DNA of 33,788 nucleotides, taken from positions 1 to 33,788 of the forward strand of contig WLOB01000005.1 of the NCBI GenBank assembly GCA_009699505.1. The letters are read 5' to 3'. Every line of letters starts with the position of its first letter. The stretch's first letter is position 1. This document shows positions 18,801 through 29,680 of the stretch, in pieces. This stretch comes from Actinomycetota bacterium (GTDB lineage: Bacteria; Actinomycetota; Thermoleophilia; Solirubrobacterales; Solirubrobacteraceae). The notes under the pieces are model-generated. The model ran no database searches and was not told the origin of the DNA. It saw only the letters and a list, made by a program, of their open reading frames with translations. Made by a program: the position numbers and the translations under genes.

Positions 18801-21800
18801 CCGTCACCCGCGACGAGCTCGCCGCACCCGGCGACCCCCAGGTCCTCTTCAACTACCTCGGCCGCTTCGGGATCGAGGGCGACGCCCCGTGGACCCCGGC
18901 GCCCGAGGAGGTCCCGCTCGTCGACCTGCGCGACCCGGGGATGCCGATGGCGCACGTCCTCGACGTCGACGCGCTCGTCTCGGACGCCCCGGACGGCCCG
19001 CACCTGCGCGCGACGTTCTGCTGGGCCACCGGCGTGCTCGACGAGGAGCGCACCGGGCAGCTCGCGGCGCTCTGGCTCGACGCGCTGCGCGGCCTCGCGC
19101 GCCACGCCGCCCGCGTCGGCGACGTGCCGCTCGCGCCGTCCGACGTCCCGCACGTCGACGTGGACCAGACCGAGCTCGACGGGCTCTCCGCGCTGGTCCC
19201 GGACCTGCAGGACGTGCTCCCGGCCACCGCCCTGCAGGAGGGCCTGTTCTTCCACGCCGTGACGGGCGAGCCCGGCGTCTACGTCGTGCAGCAGGCGATC
19301 GACCTCGCCGGCCCGGTCGATCCGGGGGCGCTCCGCGGGGCGCTCGAGGCGCTCGTCGCGCGCCACCCGGCCCTGCGCACCGCGCTGCACCAGCGCGAGG
19401 ACGGCCGGGTCGTGCAGCTCGTCGCGCGCGCGGTGGAGGTGCCCTGGCGCGAGGAGGACGCGGCGGACGCCGGCGACGACCGCACCGCGGACGGATCCGA
19501 GGACCACGCCGCAAGCACCCACCGCGAAGGCGCCGCGACCGGGCGTGCCCTGGCCGACCCCGAGGCGCGCGCCGACGCGGTCGCCGCCGCGGAGCGCGAC
19601 GCCGGCTTCGACCTGGAGCGCCCGCCGCTCGTGCGCGGGGCGCTCGTCCGCCTGGGGCCGGACCGCCACCGCCTGCTCCTGACGCTGCACCACGTGATCT
19701 CGGACGGCTGGTCGGAGGCCGTGCTGCTCGACGACCTCGTCGCGGGCTACGCGACCCCGGCCGCCGCCCCCGTCGTCGGCGGCACGGGCGTCCACCGCGA
19801 CTACGCGGGCTGGGTCGCCGCGCGCGACCGCGACGCCGCCCGCGACGCGTGGCGCACCGCGCTGGCCGGCCTGGACGGGCCGACCCGCACCGTGCCGGCC
19901 GACGCGACGCCGACGACGGTGCGCTTCGACGTCGCGTCGGCGGAGCTCGACGAGGAGCGCACGGCCCGCCTCGTCGCCGCCGCCCGCGCGCTCGGCGTCA
20001 CGCCGAACACCGCCGTCCAGGCCGCGTGGGGCCTCGTCCTGGGCCGCCGGACCGGCCGGGACGACGTCGTCTTCGGCACGACGATCTCGGGCCGTCCGCC
20101 CGAGGTCCCCGGCCTGGACCGCGCCGTGGGCCTCTTCATCAACACGCTGCCCGTCCGGGTGCGCCGGGCGCCCGACGACACCCTCGCGGGCCTCGTCGGC
20201 CGGCTGCAGGACGAGCAGGCCGAGCTGCTCGACCACCAGCACCTCGGGCTGGCCGAGGTCGGCCGTCTCGCCGGGCACGCGGAGCTCTTCGACGCCCTCT
20301 ACGTCTTCGAGAACCACGCACGGGCGGCCCCGGAGCGCGACGTCACCGACGACGTCCGCATCACCGGCTTCGCGACCCGCGACGCCGACCACTATCCGCT
20401 GACCCTCGTGGCCACGCCGGGCGAGCGGCTGTCGTTCCTGCTGAAGCACGACCTCGACCACGTCGACGTCGCCGCGGGCGCGCGCCTGCTGGGCGAGGTC
20501 GTCGCGATCCTCGACGCGCTGGCCGAGACGCCCGAGGCCCGCGTGGAGGAGGTCGTCGGTGCTGCCGACGATGCAGTCGCCGGGGCCGACGCGGCCGAGC
20601 GGGAGGCCGTCCGCGCGCTGGGGACGGGCGCGCCCGCGACCACCCCCGCCGCGGCCACCCTGCACGCCGCCTTCGCCGCGCAGGTCACGCGGACCCCGGA
20701 CGCCGACGCGGTCCTCGCCGAGGACGCCCGCCTGACCTACGCCGCGCTCGACGCCCGCGTCGACGCGCTCGCGGCGCGCCTGCGCGAGGCCGGGGTCGGT
20801 CGGGACGCCGCGGTCGCCGTGACGGTCCCGCGCTCGGCCGAGCAGCTCGTCGCCCTCCTCGCGGTCCACCGCGCCGGGGGCGCCTACCTGCCCGTCGACC
20901 CGGAGTACCCCGAGGAGCGGCGCCGGCTGCTGCTCGAGGACGGCGGGGCGCGGGTCCGCGTCGAGCCCGGTGCGGACGGTCGCGCGGTCGTGGTCCGCAG
21001 CGACGGGGCGGACGGGGCGCCCCGCGGTGCCGCGGCCCACGCCACGGGCGAGGCGGGTGCCGGGCCCGACGACGCCGCCGCGATCCTCTACACGTCCGGC
21101 TCGACCGGGCGGCCGAAGGGCGTCGTCCTCACCCACCGGGCGCTCCACGCGTACCTGACCTGGTCGCAGGAGCAGCACCCGCTCGGCGCCGGCGACCGCA
21201 TGGTGGCGAAGGCGTCCATGAGCTTCGACATGGCGCTCGCCGAGCTGCTCGCGCCGCTCCTGGTCGGCGCCGCCGTGGTCGTCGCGCCGCCCGGCGCGCA
21301 GCGCGACCCGGCGCAGATCGCGGCCCTCGTCCGCGACGAGCGCGCGACCTCGATCTGGTTCGTCCCCTCCATGCTGGGCGCCTACCTGGCCGTCGCGGAG
21401 GAGACCGGCGACCCGACCGCGTGGTCGGGCCTGCGCCGCGTGCTGGCCGGCGGCGAGGCGCTCACGACGGACCTCGCGGAGCGCTGGCGCACGGTCACCG
21501 GCGTGCCGCTGCACAACGTCTACGGGCCGACGGAGACCGCGGTGCAGGTCTGCCACCGGACGCCGGAGCCGGGCGACGGCGCGCAGGACCGCGACGTCGT
21601 GCCGATCGGCCGGCCGCTCCACGGCCTGCGCCTGCACGTGCTCGACGGCCGGCTGCGCCCGGTGCCGGTCGGCGTCGACGGCGAGCTGTACGTCGCCGGC
21701 GACCAGCTCTCCCGCGGCTACCACGACCGCCCCGCGCTGACCGCGGCGCGCTTCGTCGCCGAGCCCGGGGGCCCGGCGGGCTCGCGGATGTACCGCACGG

Positions 21801-24800
21801 GCGACCTCGTCCGCTGGGCCGCCGACGGCGCGCTCGAGTTCCGGGGTCGCACCGACCACCAGGTCAAGCTCCGCGGCAACCGCGTCGAGCCCGGCGAGAT
21901 CGAGGCCCGGATCGCGCGCCTGGACGGCGTCGCCCAGGCCGCCGTCGTCGTGCGGGACGCGGCGCCCCGGCTCGTGGCGTACGTCGTGCCCGGCCGCGGC
22001 GGCTCCCGGTCCGGGGCCGCGGCGACCGGACCGGCACGCCTCGACCCCGACGTGCTGCGCGCCGCGGTGGAGGCCGTCCTGCCCGCCGCCCTCGTCCCGG
22101 ACGCGTTCGTCGTGCTGGACGGCCTGCCGCTGAGTCCGAACGGCAAGGTCGACCGGGCGGCGCTGCCCGCCCCGGCGCGCGGGGCCGGGCGGGCGACGGG
22201 ACGGGACGAGGCGGACCGGGCCACGACCTCGCAGGACGGCCTCAGGCGGTCCGCCGACGACGTGGCCGCGGCGTCCCCGGCGGTCGTCGACGTCCTGCGC
22301 GAGGTCTTCGCGGACGTCCTCGGCCTGGACGACGTGGCGCCGGAGGACGACTTCTTCCGCCTCGGCGGCGACTCCATCCTCTCCATCACCGTCACGATCC
22401 GCGCGCGTCGCCGCGGCGTCCACGTGCAGGCGCGCGACGTCTTCCGGCACCGCACGCCCGCGGCGCTCGCGGCGGAGGCCCGCGTCGAGCCCGGCGACGA
22501 CGCCGCGCCGAACGGGGCGACCACGCGGCCCGGGGCGACCGCCGCCGCCGCGACGGCCGCCGGCGCTCCCACGGACCCGGCCGGTCCCGGCGCGCGCCCC
22601 GACGACGGCGTCGGCCCCGTGCCGCTCCTCCCGATCGTGCACCGCCTGCGCGAGGCGGGCGGGACGATCGACCGCTTCGCCCTGTCCATGCTCGTCGCGG
22701 TGCCCGCCGGGGCGACCCGCGACGAGCTCGCGGCGACCCTGGGGGCGGTCGTCGACCACCACGCCGGCCTGCGGCTGCGCCTGGACCACCCCCACCCCGC
22801 CGCGTGGGCGCTCGACGCCGGCGCGCCCGGGAGCGTCGACGCCGGCGGGCTGCTGCGGCGCGCGGACGCCGCGGGCCTGGCCGGCGCCGCGCTCCGCGAG
22901 CTCGTGACCGCGAACTCCGACGCGGCTGCCTGCCGCCTGGACCCCGGGGCCGGCCGGACCCTCGACGCCGTCTGGCTCGACGCGGGTCCCGACCACGACG
23001 GTCGGCTCGTCCTGACCGTCCACCACCTCGCCGTCGACGGGGTCTCGTGGCGCATCCTCTTCGAGGACCTCGCCGCCGCCTGGGAGGCGGTCCGCGCCGG
23101 CACGACGCCGGAGCTCGAGCCCGCGACGACCTCGCTGCGCCGGGCCGGCCGCGCCGCCGCCGAGGCCGCGGGCACCCCGGAGCGCCTGCGCGAGCTGTCG
23201 CACTGGGAGGCCGAGCTGCGCCCCGGCGCCGAGCTCGTCCCGGGCGCCGCGCCGCAGGGCACGACGGCCTCGATCGTCGCCACCGCCACCGAGGTCGGCC
23301 CGGCCGACACCGCCGCGCTCCTCACCGACGTCCCGGCCGCCACCGGCTCCGACGTCACCGAGGTGCTCCTCGCGGCGCTCGCGGTCGCCGTCGCCCGCTG
23401 GCGCGCCGGTCGCGGCGACGGGCCCGCCCCGCTGCTCGTCGACCTCGAGCGCCACGGCCGCGACCCCCTCGCACCCGACGTCGACCTCTCGCGCACCGTC
23501 GGCTGGCTCACGAGCGTGCAGCCCGTCCGCCTGCCCGGGGTCGACCCGGCCGACGTGCTGTCCGCGCTGCGCGGCACCGTCGAGCGCGTCCGCGCCGCGC
23601 CGGAGAACGGCGTCGGCCACGGGCTGCTGCGGCACCTCGACCCGCAGGGCGCGACGGTCCTGCGCGGCGCGGCGGCCGCCCAGGTCCAGGTGAACTACTT
23701 CGGCCGGTTCCCCGCGTCGACGGGCGCCCCGTGGACCCCCGCGCCGGAGCAGGACGCGCTCGTCCCCGGCGGCGACCCCGGCCAGGCCCGGCCGCACCTG
23801 CTCGAGCTCGACGTCGTCGGCGAGGAGCGCCCGGGCGGCACCGTGCTGCGCGCGACGTTCTCCCGCACCACGGACGACCTGGGCGACGACGACCTCGCCG
23901 CGATCCGCGACGGCTGGGCGACGGCGCTGCGCGAGCTGCGCGCCGCCGCGGACGGGATCGTCCCGGAGCTCCGCGCCGCCGACCTGCGCACGGTCGGGCT
24001 GACCCAGGACGAGCTCGACCTCGTCGTGGACCGCAGCCCCGTCCCGGTCGACGACGTCTGGTCGCTTGCGCCGCTGCAGGAGGGGCTGTACTTCCACTCC
24101 GTCTTCGACGCCGGCGACCTCGACCCGTACACCCTGCAGACGGTCTACGAGATCGACGGCGGCGTCGACCTCGACCGGCTCCGCGCGGCCTGCGCAACGC
24201 TCCTGCGCCGCCACGCCGTGCTGCGCGCCGCGTTCCAGTCCGACGGGCTGCCGCGGCCGGTGCAGGTCGTCGGCCGCGACGTGGCGATGCCGATCCGCGA
24301 GCTCGACCTCGCCGACGCCACGCCCGAGGAGCGCCGCGCCGAGCTCGAGCGGGTCCTCGCCGCCGACCGGGCGGAGCGCTTCGACCTGGCGGCCCCGCCG
24401 CTCTTCCGCATGCTCGTCGTGCGCCTGGGCGGCGGTCGCGACCGGCTCGTCGTCACGAACCACCTCGTCCTCTGGGACGGCTGGTCGCAGGGGCTCTTCC
24501 GCGACGAGCTGCTGACCCTCCTCGCGTCCGCGGGCGACGACGCGGCGCTCGACCCGACCGGCTCCTACGCCGACCACCTCGCGTGGCTGGCCGACCGCGA
24601 CGTCCCCGCCGCCGAGGAGGCGTGGCGGACGGCGCTCGCCGGCTTCGAGGAGCCCACCCTGATCGGACCCGCCGGGCGCACGGACCCCGTGCTGCCCGAG
24701 AGCCGCCGGACCGCCCTGACCGCCGCCCTGACCGCGCGCCTGACGGACGCCGCGCGCGACGCGGGCGTGACGCTGAACGCGGTGCTGACCGCCGCCTGGG

Positions 24801-27598
24801 GCCTCGTCCTGGGCAGCACGCTCGGCCGCGACGACGTCGCGTTCGGCGTCACCGTGGCCGACCGCCCGGCCGAGGTCGACCGCGTCGAGCGGATCCTCGG
24901 CCTCTTCATCAACACGGTCCCCGACCGCGTGCGCCTGCACCCGGCGGAGACCGTCCGCGAGCTGCTGCGCCGCCGGCAGGACGAGCGGACCGCGCTCATG
25001 GGCCACGAGCACCTCGGCCTCGGCGCGATCCAGCGCGCCGCGGGGACGGGGTCCGGTGCGTTCTTCGACACGCTCTTCGTCCTGCAGAACTTCGGCGGCG
25101 CGGACGACGCGTCGCTGGCGGAGCTGCGCGAGCGTCACGGTGCGCAGGTGGTCGGCGGCGTCGACGCGACGCACTACCCCCTGACGCTCGTGGCGACCCC
25201 GGGCCCGCGCCTGCGGCTGCTGCTCGACCACCGCCCGGACGTGCTGGACCGCGACGCGGCCGAGACGATCCTGGCGCGCTACGTCGCCGTCCTCGAGCGG
25301 CTCGTGGACGACCTCGACGCGCCGACGGCCCGGATCGACGTCCTGCTCGACGCGGAGCGCGCCGACGACGAGGCCGCGTGGGCCGTCGCCGACCGCGACG
25401 TCCCCGACGACACGGTCGCCGAGCTGCTCGCCGCGCAGGCCGCGCGGACGCCGGACCTGCTCGCCCTCGTCTCCGGCGACGAGCGCCTGACGTACGCCGA
25501 GCTCGACGACCGCGTCCACCGCTTCGCCCGCCTGCTGCTCGAGCACGGCGCCGGCCCCGAGGCGACGGTCGCGCTCGCGCTGCGCCGCTCCTCCGACGCC
25601 GTGGCCGCCCTCTTCGCGGTCCTGGCGACGGGCGCGGCGTACCTGCCCATCGACCTCGACCACCCCGCCGAGCGCATCGCGCTGATGCTCGAGGACGCCG
25701 CCCCGGTGTGCGTGCTCACGACGAGCGGTGCGGCGCGCGCGCTGCCGGACGACGGGACGCGGGCGGCCGCGCCGTCGCCGCAGGACGGCGGCGACCCGGA
25801 GTCGTGCGACGACACCGGATCGGCGCCCGTCGGCCCGCGGTCGGCCGGCGGAGCCCTCCCGGTCCCGCGGGTCCTCCTCGACGACCCCGCGGTGGTCGAC
25901 CGGCTCGCCGCGCTCCCGGGCACCCCGCTCGACGACGACGAGCGTCCCGGGTTCGCGCCCGGCACGCCCGGCCGGCTCGAGCACCCCGCCTACGTCATCT
26001 ACACCTCCGGCTCGACCGGTCGCCCGAAGGCGGTGGTCACCCCGCACCGCGGCCTGACGAACATGCAGGTCAACCACCGCGAGGCGATCTTCGAGCCCGT
26101 GATCGCCGCCGCCGGCCGCCGGCTGCGGATCGCCCACACGGTCTCCTTCGCGTTCGACATGTCGTGGGAGGAGCTGCTCTGGCTCGTCGAGGGCCACGAG
26201 GTCCACGTCTGCGACGAGGACCTGCGCCGCGACGCCGAGGCCCTGGTCGCCTACTGCGACGCGTACCGCATCGACGTCGTGAACGTCACCCCGACCTACG
26301 CGCACCACCTCTTCGACCAGGGGCTGCTCGACGGGGCGGGGACGTCGTCGACGGCCGACGATCCCGCGGACCGGTCCGCGCGGGCGGGGGACGCGGCTCC
26401 GGCCGACGTCGTCGCCGACCACGGGGCGTCGGCGGACGACGCGGTCGCCGGTACGGCGCCGGGACGGGAGCACCGCGCCCACCGGCCGGCCCTCGTCCTG
26501 CTCGGCGGCGAGGCGGTCTCCGACGCCGTCTGGACCCGGCTGCGCGAGACGGACGGGACCCTCGGCTACAACCTCTACGGGCCGACGGAGTACACGATCA
26601 ACACGCTCGGCGCGGGCACGGACGAGAGCGCGACCCCGGCGGTCGGGCGCCCGATCCTGAACACCCGCGCGCACGTCCTCGACGGGGCGCTGCGGCCCGT
26701 GCCGCCCGGCGCGCCCGGGGAGCTCTACATCGCCGGGATCGGCCTGGCCCGCGGGTACCACGACCGGCCGGCGCTGACCGCCGCGCGGTTCGTCGCCGAC
26801 CCGTTCGGCGCGCCCGGCGAGCGCATGTACCGCACGGGCGACCTCGTCCGGCGGCGCGCCGACGGCATCATCGACTTCCTCGGCCGCACGGACGACCAGG
26901 TCAAGATCCGCGGCCACCGGGTCGAGCTCGGCGAGGTCGAGTCCGCGCTCGACGACCTGCCCGGTGTGGCGCAGGCGGCGGTCGTGGTCGACGCCGGGGC
27001 GACCGACGGCGGCGCGCCCGGGGTGGGCGACGGGTCCGCCGCGACCGGCGACGGGCGCGCGGCCGACCGTCCGCCCGCGGCCGGCGATGGGCCCGCGGGC
27101 GACGGCGCGGCCGGGACAGCGGCGGGTGCCGCGGCGCCCGCGGTGGCCCGGCTGCTCGGGTACGTCGTGCCGGACGGCGAGGCGCCCGACGACCTCGGCG
27201 GACGCCTGCGCGACGCGCTGAAGGACCGCCTGCCGGAGTACATGGTCCCCGCCGCCGTCGTGGTCGTCGACGCCCTGCCGCTGACGATCAACGGCAAGCT
27301 CGACGTGCGGGCACTGCCCCGCCCCGAGCTCGACGCGGGTGGCGCGGGCGGCGCGCCGTCCACGCCGGACGAGGAGCTCGTCGCGGCGCTCTACGGCGAG
27401 GTCCTGGGCCTCGACCGCGTCGGCGTCGAGGACTCGTTCTTCGACCTCGGCGGCCACTCCCTGCTCGCCGTCCTGCTCGTCGGCAGGGCACGTAAGCGCC
27501 TCGACGTCGCCGTCAGCGCCCGCGACGTCTTCGAGCAGCCGACGGTCGCGGGCCTCGCGGCGCGGCTGAGCGCGCGGCGCGCGGAGGCCGGGGACTGA
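15842..27598 (+). CDS. Trimodular siderophore NRPS, A-T-E-C-A-T-E-C-A-T (coelichelin synthetase-like), no TE
   Basis: A1 ([24 protein letters not shown]), T1 (FFALGGDSI), E1 ([19 protein letters not shown]), C2 ([20 protein letters not shown]), A2 ([13 protein letters not shown]), T2 (FFRLGGDSI), E2 ([19 protein letters not shown]), C3 ([21 protein letters not shown]), A3 ([24 protein letters not shown]), T3 ([10 protein letters not shown]). Approximate nt spans: A1 15950-17460, T1 17500-17700, E1 17730-19090, C2 19200-20540, A2 20640-22170, T2 22270-22490, E2 22610-23950, C3 24050-25310, A3 25410-27330, T3 27360-27580. Confidence 0.95.
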   Translation: MTGTCPPERPESRQDDERHRLLVELATDDRVVVDETWPAAFLRRAAERPDAVAVVCEEQAWTYAELDARSARIARELLRRGVGAEDVVGVAVPRSCDMVAALLGVMRAGAAYLPLDLDHPAERVAYMLEDAGVRAVLTTAALRDDLPAVDGLRPVLLDALPAGAAPAAATAAPDPAGPASIHAAAYVIYTSGSTGRPKGVVLSHEGIGSLIATAVDRLGVDGDSRVVQFASVGFDVAVWDLCMALGVGGRVVVVPSDRRVAGPALTHYIADHGGTHMILPPSLVGALPDDCTLPDGAVLVVGTEAVPAAVIARWGARLRVVVAYGLTEATVNSTLWTARPDHEGPVPIGVPDPNTRCYVLDEALEPVPVGTEGELYVGGRGLARGYLGRPALTAGRFVADPHAAAAGIPGARMYRTGDRARWRPDGTIDFLGRGDGQVKVRGHRVETGEVEAALVRHPGVRQAAVVVREDAAADGPAVARLVGYVVPRDAADAPDPAVLRDHVAAALPAAMVPSAVVLVEGALPLTPNGKLDRRALPAPDFSALAGDDAPRDERERVVAELVAATLGLPRVGIHDDFFALGGDSIVAIGLVGRAREAGLLLRPRDVFDRRTPAGLAEVAREAHGTVHDDDGVGHVPATPIVHWLRELGGSIGAFHQGVLLRAPADLHDEGLRTLVQALLDHHDLLRARLHRGDGWSLDVLPRGAVAAVDVLHRVDVGEEPDALRRATAAARAAGVARLSPDAGRTIDVTWLRPADGGEGRLLVLVHHLVVDGVTWRVLREDLERAWCAVVEGRGVTLAPVATSFRTWARRLQAAGTTGARRGELEGWRDVAATPDPLLGDRALDPARDLVGGSGALEVRLGPDDVEPLLGRLPASYRGTVNDVLLTALAVAVDRWRATRGVAGAGAPVLVDLEGHGREDVFEDVDVARTLGWFTTVFPVRLAPGSVDWASFVDGGAAAGDALRRVKEGLRAFPDRGLGHGVLRHLDPVTRDELAAPGDPQVLFNYLGRFGIEGDAPWTPAPEEVPLVDLRDPGMPMAHVLDVDALVSDAPDGPHLRATFCWATGVLDEERTGQLAALWLDALRGLARHAARVGDVPLAPSDVPHVDVDQTELDGLSALVPDLQDVLPATALQEGLFFHAVTGEPGVYVVQQAIDLAGPVDPGALRGALEALVARHPALRTALHQREDGRVVQLVARAVEVPWREEDAADAGDDRTADGSEDHAASTHREGAATGRALADPEARADAVAAAERDAGFDLERPPLVRGALVRLGPDRHRLLLTLHHVISDGWSEAVLLDDLVAGYATPAAAPVVGGTGVHRDYAGWVAARDRDAARDAWRTALAGLDGPTRTVPADATPTTVRFDVASAELDEERTARLVAAARALGVTPNTAVQAAWGLVLGRRTGRDDVVFGTTISGRPPEVPGLDRAVGLFINTLPVRVRRAPDDTLAGLVGRLQDEQAELLDHQHLGLAEVGRLAGHAELFDALYVFENHARAAPERDVTDDVRITGFATRDADHYPLTLVATPGERLSFLLKHDLDHVDVAAGARLLGEVVAILDALAETPEARVEEVVGAADDAVAGADAAEREAVRALGTGAPATTPAAATLHAAFAAQVTRTPDADAVLAEDARLTYAALDARVDALAARLREAGVGRDAAVAVTVPRSAEQLVALLAVHRAGGAYLPVDPEYPEERRRLLLEDGGARVRVEPGADGRAVVVRSDGADGAPRGAAAHATGEAGAGPDDAAAILYTSGSTGRPKGVVLTHRALHAYLTWSQEQHPLGAGDRMVAKASMSFDMALAELLAPLLVGAAVVVAPPGAQRDPAQIAALVRDERATSIWFVPSMLGAYLAVAEETGDPTAWSGLRRVLAGGEALTTDLAERWRTVTGVPLHNVYGPTETAVQVCHRTPEPGDGAQDRDVVPIGRPLHGLRLHVLDGRLRPVPVGVDGELYVAGDQLSRGYHDRPALTAARFVAEPGGPAGSRMYRTGDLVRWAADGALEFRGRTDHQVKLRGNRVEPGEIEARIARLDGVAQAAVVVRDAAPRLVAYVVPGRGGSRSGAAATGPARLDPDVLRAAVEAVLPAALVPDAFVVLDGLPLSPNGKVDRAALPAPARGAGRATGRDEADRATTSQDGLRRSADDVAAASPAVVDVLREVFADVLGLDDVAPEDDFFRLGGDSILSITVTIRARRRGVHVQARDVFRHRTPAALAAEARVEPGDDAAPNGATTRPGATAAAATAAGAPTDPAGPGARPDDGVGPVPLLPIVHRLREAGGTIDRFALSMLVAVPAGATRDELAATLGAVVDHHAGLRLRLDHPHPAAWALDAGAPGSVDAGGLLRRADAAGLAGAALRELVTANSDAAACRLDPGAGRTLDAVWLDAGPDHDGRLVLTVHHLAVDGVSWRILFEDLAAAWEAVRAGTTPELEPATTSLRRAGRAAAEAAGTPERLRELSHWEAELRPGAELVPGAAPQGTTASIVATATEVGPADTAALLTDVPAATGSDVTEVLLAALAVAVARWRAGRGDGPAPLLVDLERHGRDPLAPDVDLSRTVGWLTSVQPVRLPGVDPADVLSALRGTVERVRAAPENGVGHGLLRHLDPQGATVLRGAAAAQVQVNYFGRFPASTGAPWTPAPEQDALVPGGDPGQARPHLLELDVVGEERPGGTVLRATFSRTTDDLGDDDLAAIRDGWATALRELRAAADGIVPELRAADLRTVGLTQDELDLVVDRSPVPVDDVWSLAPLQEGLYFHSVFDAGDLDPYTLQTVYEIDGGVDLDRLRAACATLLRRHAVLRAAFQSDGLPRPVQVVGRDVAMPIRELDLADATPEERRAELERVLAADRAERFDLAAPPLFRMLVVRLGGGRDRLVVTNHLVLWDGWSQGLFRDELLTLLASAGDDAALDPTGSYADHLAWLADRDVPAAEEAWRTALAGFEEPTLIGPAGRTDPVLPESRRTALTAALTARLTDAARDAGVTLNAVLTAAWGLVLGSTLGRDDVAFGVTVADRPAEVDRVERILGLFINTVPDRVRLHPAETVRELLRRRQDERTALMGHEHLGLGAIQRAAGTGSGAFFDTLFVLQNFGGADDASLAELRERHGAQVVGGVDATHYPLTLVATPGPRLRLLLDHRPDVLDRDAAETILARYVAVLERLVDDLDAPTARIDVLLDAERADDEAAWAVADRDVPDDTVAELLAAQAARTPDLLALVSGDERLTYAELDDRVHRFARLLLEHGAGPEATVALALRRSSDAVAALFAVLATGAAYLPIDLDHPAERIALMLEDAAPVCVLTTSGAARALPDDGTRAAAPSPQDGGDPESCDDTGSAPVGPRSAGGALPVPRVLLDDPAVVDRLAALPGTPLDDDERPGFAPGTPGRLEHPAYVIYTSGSTGRPKAVVTPHRGLTNMQVNHREAIFEPVIAAAGRRLRIAHTVSFAFDMSWEELLWLVEGHEVHVCDEDLRRDAEALVAYCDAYRIDVVNVTPTYAHHLFDQGLLDGAGTSSTADDPADRSARAGDAAPADVVADHGASADDAVAGTAPGREHRAHRPALVLLGGEAVSDAVWTRLRETDGTLGYNLYGPTEYTINTLGAGTDESATPAVGRPILNTRAHVLDGALRPVPPGAPGELYIAGIGLARGYHDRPALTAARFVADPFGAPGERMYRTGDLVRRRADGIIDFLGRTDDQVKIRGHRVELGEVESALDDLPGVAQAAVVVDAGATDGGAPGVGDGSAATGDGRAADRPPAAGDGPAGDGAAGTAAGAAAPAVARLLGYVVPDGEAPDDLGGRLRDALKDRLPEYMVPAAVVVVDALPLTINGKLDVRALPRPELDAGGAGGAPSTPDEELVAALYGEVLGLDRVGVEDSFFDLGGHSLLAVLLVGRARKRLDVAVSARDVFEQPTVAGLAARLSARRAEAGD

Positions 27599-27617
27599 CC
27601 CGCGGCGGGCCGGTCCC

Positions 27618-27694
27618 GTCCGGCGCCGGCCGGACCCGCCACCGGGCGGGTCGGGGGGCGCCCTACCCCGTCCGTCAGCCCACGGGGTAGGGCG
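27618..27694. terminator. Multi-hairpin bidirectional terminator between convergent NRPS and formyltransferase genes
   Basis: Three perfect stems: 27618-27624/27629-27635 (7 bp), 27633-27640/27645-27652 (8 bp), 27659-27671/27682-27694 (13 bp, loop ccgtcagccc contains the formyltransferase stop). Confidence 0.65.
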
Positions 27695-28628
27695 TCAGGT
27701 AGCCGCCCATGCGGGTGAAGTACTCCGCGCCCGTCATCACGGTGCCGTCCGGCGTGCGGAGCCGCTGGATCACGAGGCCGCGGTTCAGCCCCTTGTGCGG
27801 CTGCGGGCCCGCGACGATCGCGACGCCGTCGCCCTCGCGGTAGAAGATCCGCCCGCCCGTGCCGCCGTAGACCTGGCGGGAGACCGAGGCCTCGAGGATG
27901 CCGATCCGCTCCGTGCCCCGGTGCGTGAACGCGTTGGGGTACGGGTCGGTCTGGGCGCGCACGAGCCGCTCGAGCTCCTCCGCCGGCCACGACCAGTCGA
28001 TGCGGTTCTCCTCGTCCGTCCGCTTGTGGAAGAACGACGCCTGCGAGAGGTCCTGCGGGATCGGCGTGTAGTCCCCGGACTCCATCTTCTCGAGCGACTC
28101 GAGGGTCAGCGGGCCGAACAGCGCGAGCGTCTTGTGGAAGAGGTCCGCGGTCGTGTCCGTCGGGCCGACCTCGACGCTCGCCTGCCCCACGACGTCGCCC
28201 TGGTCGAGGCCCGCGCTCATGAGGTGGGCGGTGATCCCGACCTCGGGCTCGCCGTTGACCAGCGCCCAGTTCAGCGGCGCGAACCCGGCGTACTTCGGCA
28301 GGAGCGCGTCGTGCGTGTTCAGCGTGCCCAGGCGCGGGATCGAGAAGATCTCCGGCGCGATCCACCGACGCCAGTTGATCGCCACCGCGACGTCGGCGTC
28401 GGCCTCCCGGATGCGGGCGGCCAGCTCGTCGTCGTTCGGGATCTCGCGCTCCACGACGGGGATCCCGTGCTCCCGGGCGAGCTCGCCGACGTGGTCGTTC
28501 CAGATCCCCTCGTACGGGTCGTCCCCGTCGGGGTGCGTGACGAGCAGGACGACCTCGTGGCGCGACGCCAGGAGCTTCGTCAGCAGGTCGTGACCCCAGG
28601 TCTGGTAGCCGAAGAGGACGATGCGCAT
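27675..28628 (-). CDS. Formyltetrahydrofolate-dependent N5-hydroxyornithine formyltransferase (CchA-like)
   Basis: 317 aa; LGTLNTHDALLPKYAGFAPLNWALVNGE and GLDQGDVVGQ (FMT catalytic motifs); RBS GGAGGcccgctg before ATG; sits with hydroxyornithine biosynthesis genes. Confidence 0.88.
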   Translation of the reverse strand: MRIVLFGYQTWGHDLLTKLLASRHEVVLLVTHPDGDDPYEGIWNDHVGELAREHGIPVVEREIPNDDELAARIREADADVAVAINWRRWIAPEIFSIPRLGTLNTHDALLPKYAGFAPLNWALVNGEPEVGITAHLMSAGLDQGDVVGQASVEVGPTDTTADLFHKTLALFGPLTLESLEKMESGDYTPIPQDLSQASFFHKRTDEENRIDWSWPAEELERLVRAQTDPYPNAFTHRGTERIGILEASVSRQVYGGTGGRIFYREGDGVAIVAGPQPHKGLNRGLVIQRLRTPDGTVMTGAEYFTRMGGYLTPYPVG

Positions 28629-28683
28629 CAGCGGGCCTCCGGGCGGTCGGGGTGGCTGGGCGGGGCGAAGGGGGACATCGAAG

Positions 28684-28702
28684 TTAGGGTAGCCTGATCC
28701 GT
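28684..28702. promoter_or_regulatory. Iron-box-like site in divergent formyltransferase/thioesterase promoter
   Basis: TTAGGgTAGCCTgAtCcgt vs TTAGGTTAGCCTAACCTAA: 13/19 by hand; plus-strand -10-like TAGCCT (28690-28695) lies 5 nt before the GTG start at 28701. Confidence 0.55.
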
Positions 28703-29504
28703 GCGGACGGCGCATCCTCCGGTGCCCCCGCCCCTCACCGTGACCTCCTCCTCGCCGTCCCCCTGGATCCGCCGCTACCGGCCCGCGTCGGAGGGCCGCA
28801 CGCCGCTCGTCTGCCTCCCCCCGGCCGGGGCGTCCGCCTCGTTCTTCGCCGCCCTCTCGCGGGACGCGCCGGCCGCGGTCGACCCGTGGGCGATCGCCCT
28901 CCCCGGCCGCGAGGCGCGCCTCGGCGAGCCCGCGATGACCACGATGGCCGTGCTGGCCGACGCGGTCGCGGGCGAGCTGGTCGACCGGCTCGACGGGCCG
29001 GCGGTCCTGCTCGGGCACAGCATGGGTGGCTCCGTCGCCCACGAGGTCGCCCGGCGGCTCGAGGCCCGGGCCGCCGGCTCCGTCCTGCACCTCGTCGTCG
29101 GCGGCCGCGGCGGCCCCGCGACCCAGCGCGCGCTGCGCCCGGACGGCGTGCCGGACGACGCCGCGCTCGTCTACGGGCTGGCCGCGGCCGGCGACACGCC
29201 GCGCGAGCTGCTCGAGGACCCCGACGTCCTCGACCTCCTGCTGCCGCCGCTGCGCGCGGACTATGCGCTGCTCGCCGCCTACGTCCCCGACGACGCCCCG
29301 CGCCTCACGGCCGGCATCACGGCGGTCGTCGGGCGGGACGACCCGACGACGACCGAGGCCGGCGTCGCGACCTGGGCGGCGGCCACCGACGGGCCGTTCG
29401 ACGCCCGCACCGCCCCGGGCGGGCACCTCTTCCTCGCCGAGCGCACCGATGAGGTCGTCGCGGCAATCGCGGCGGCCGTCGCGGGCGCGGCCGACCGGGC
29501 CTGA
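28701..29504 (+). CDS. Stand-alone (type II-like) thioesterase of the NRPS cluster
   Basis: PLVCLPPAGASASFFAAL, WAIALPGREARLGEP, VLLGHSMGGSVAHEVARRL, PGGHLFL. GTG start; internal GTG near 28740 is an alternative. Confidence 0.88.
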   Translation: MRTAHPPVPPPLTVTSSSPSPWIRRYRPASEGRTPLVCLPPAGASASFFAALSRDAPAAVDPWAIALPGREARLGEPAMTTMAVLADAVAGELVDRLDGPAVLLGHSMGGSVAHEVARRLEARAAGSVLHLVVGGRGGPATQRALRPDGVPDDAALVYGLAAAGDTPRELLEDPDVLDLLLPPLRADYALLAAYVPDDAPRLTAGITAVVGRDDPTTTEAGVATWAAATDGPFDARTAPGGHLFLAERTDEVVAAIAAAVAGAADRA

Positions 29505-29614
29505 CCGGGCGGACGCCGACGGCGCAGGGCCCCGGGGCAGGTCCGATTGCGTCTCCCATCGGCCCCGACCGGCGGACGCCGTCCGCGGGCGGCCGACGTT
29601 CGGGTCCCCTTCTG

Positions 29615-29633
29615 TTAGGTTGCCCGAAGAACA
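29615..29633. promoter_or_regulatory. Iron-box-like site upstream of the mbtH-monooxygenase pair
   Basis: TTAGGTTgcCCgAAgaacA vs TTAGGTTAGCCTAACCTAA: 12/19 by hand; 5' half perfect. Confidence 0.45.
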
Positions 29634-29680
29634 CGCGACCTCCCGTCGTAGCTCGATCCCCCCATCCTCGGAGCTGCCGC

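Noticed and set aside
24460-24486. C3 motif NHLVLWDG considered as an inactive condensation domain
   Set aside because: The second, catalytic His and the DG of HHxxxDG are present; loss of the first His alone is not sufficient to call it inactive.
13997-27457. 4486-aa minus-strand ORF antisense to the NRPS
   Set aside because: Only its C-terminal ~590 aa (13997-15769) encode a real ABC exporter. The rest is Arg/Gly/Val/Asp-biased antisense of the NRPS, an open-frame artefact of high GC content.
15826-27495. 3889-aa plus-strand ORF overlapping the NRPS in another frame
   Set aside because: Arg/Pro/Gly/Ala-rich off-frame translation; the 15842-27598 frame has all NRPS motifs.
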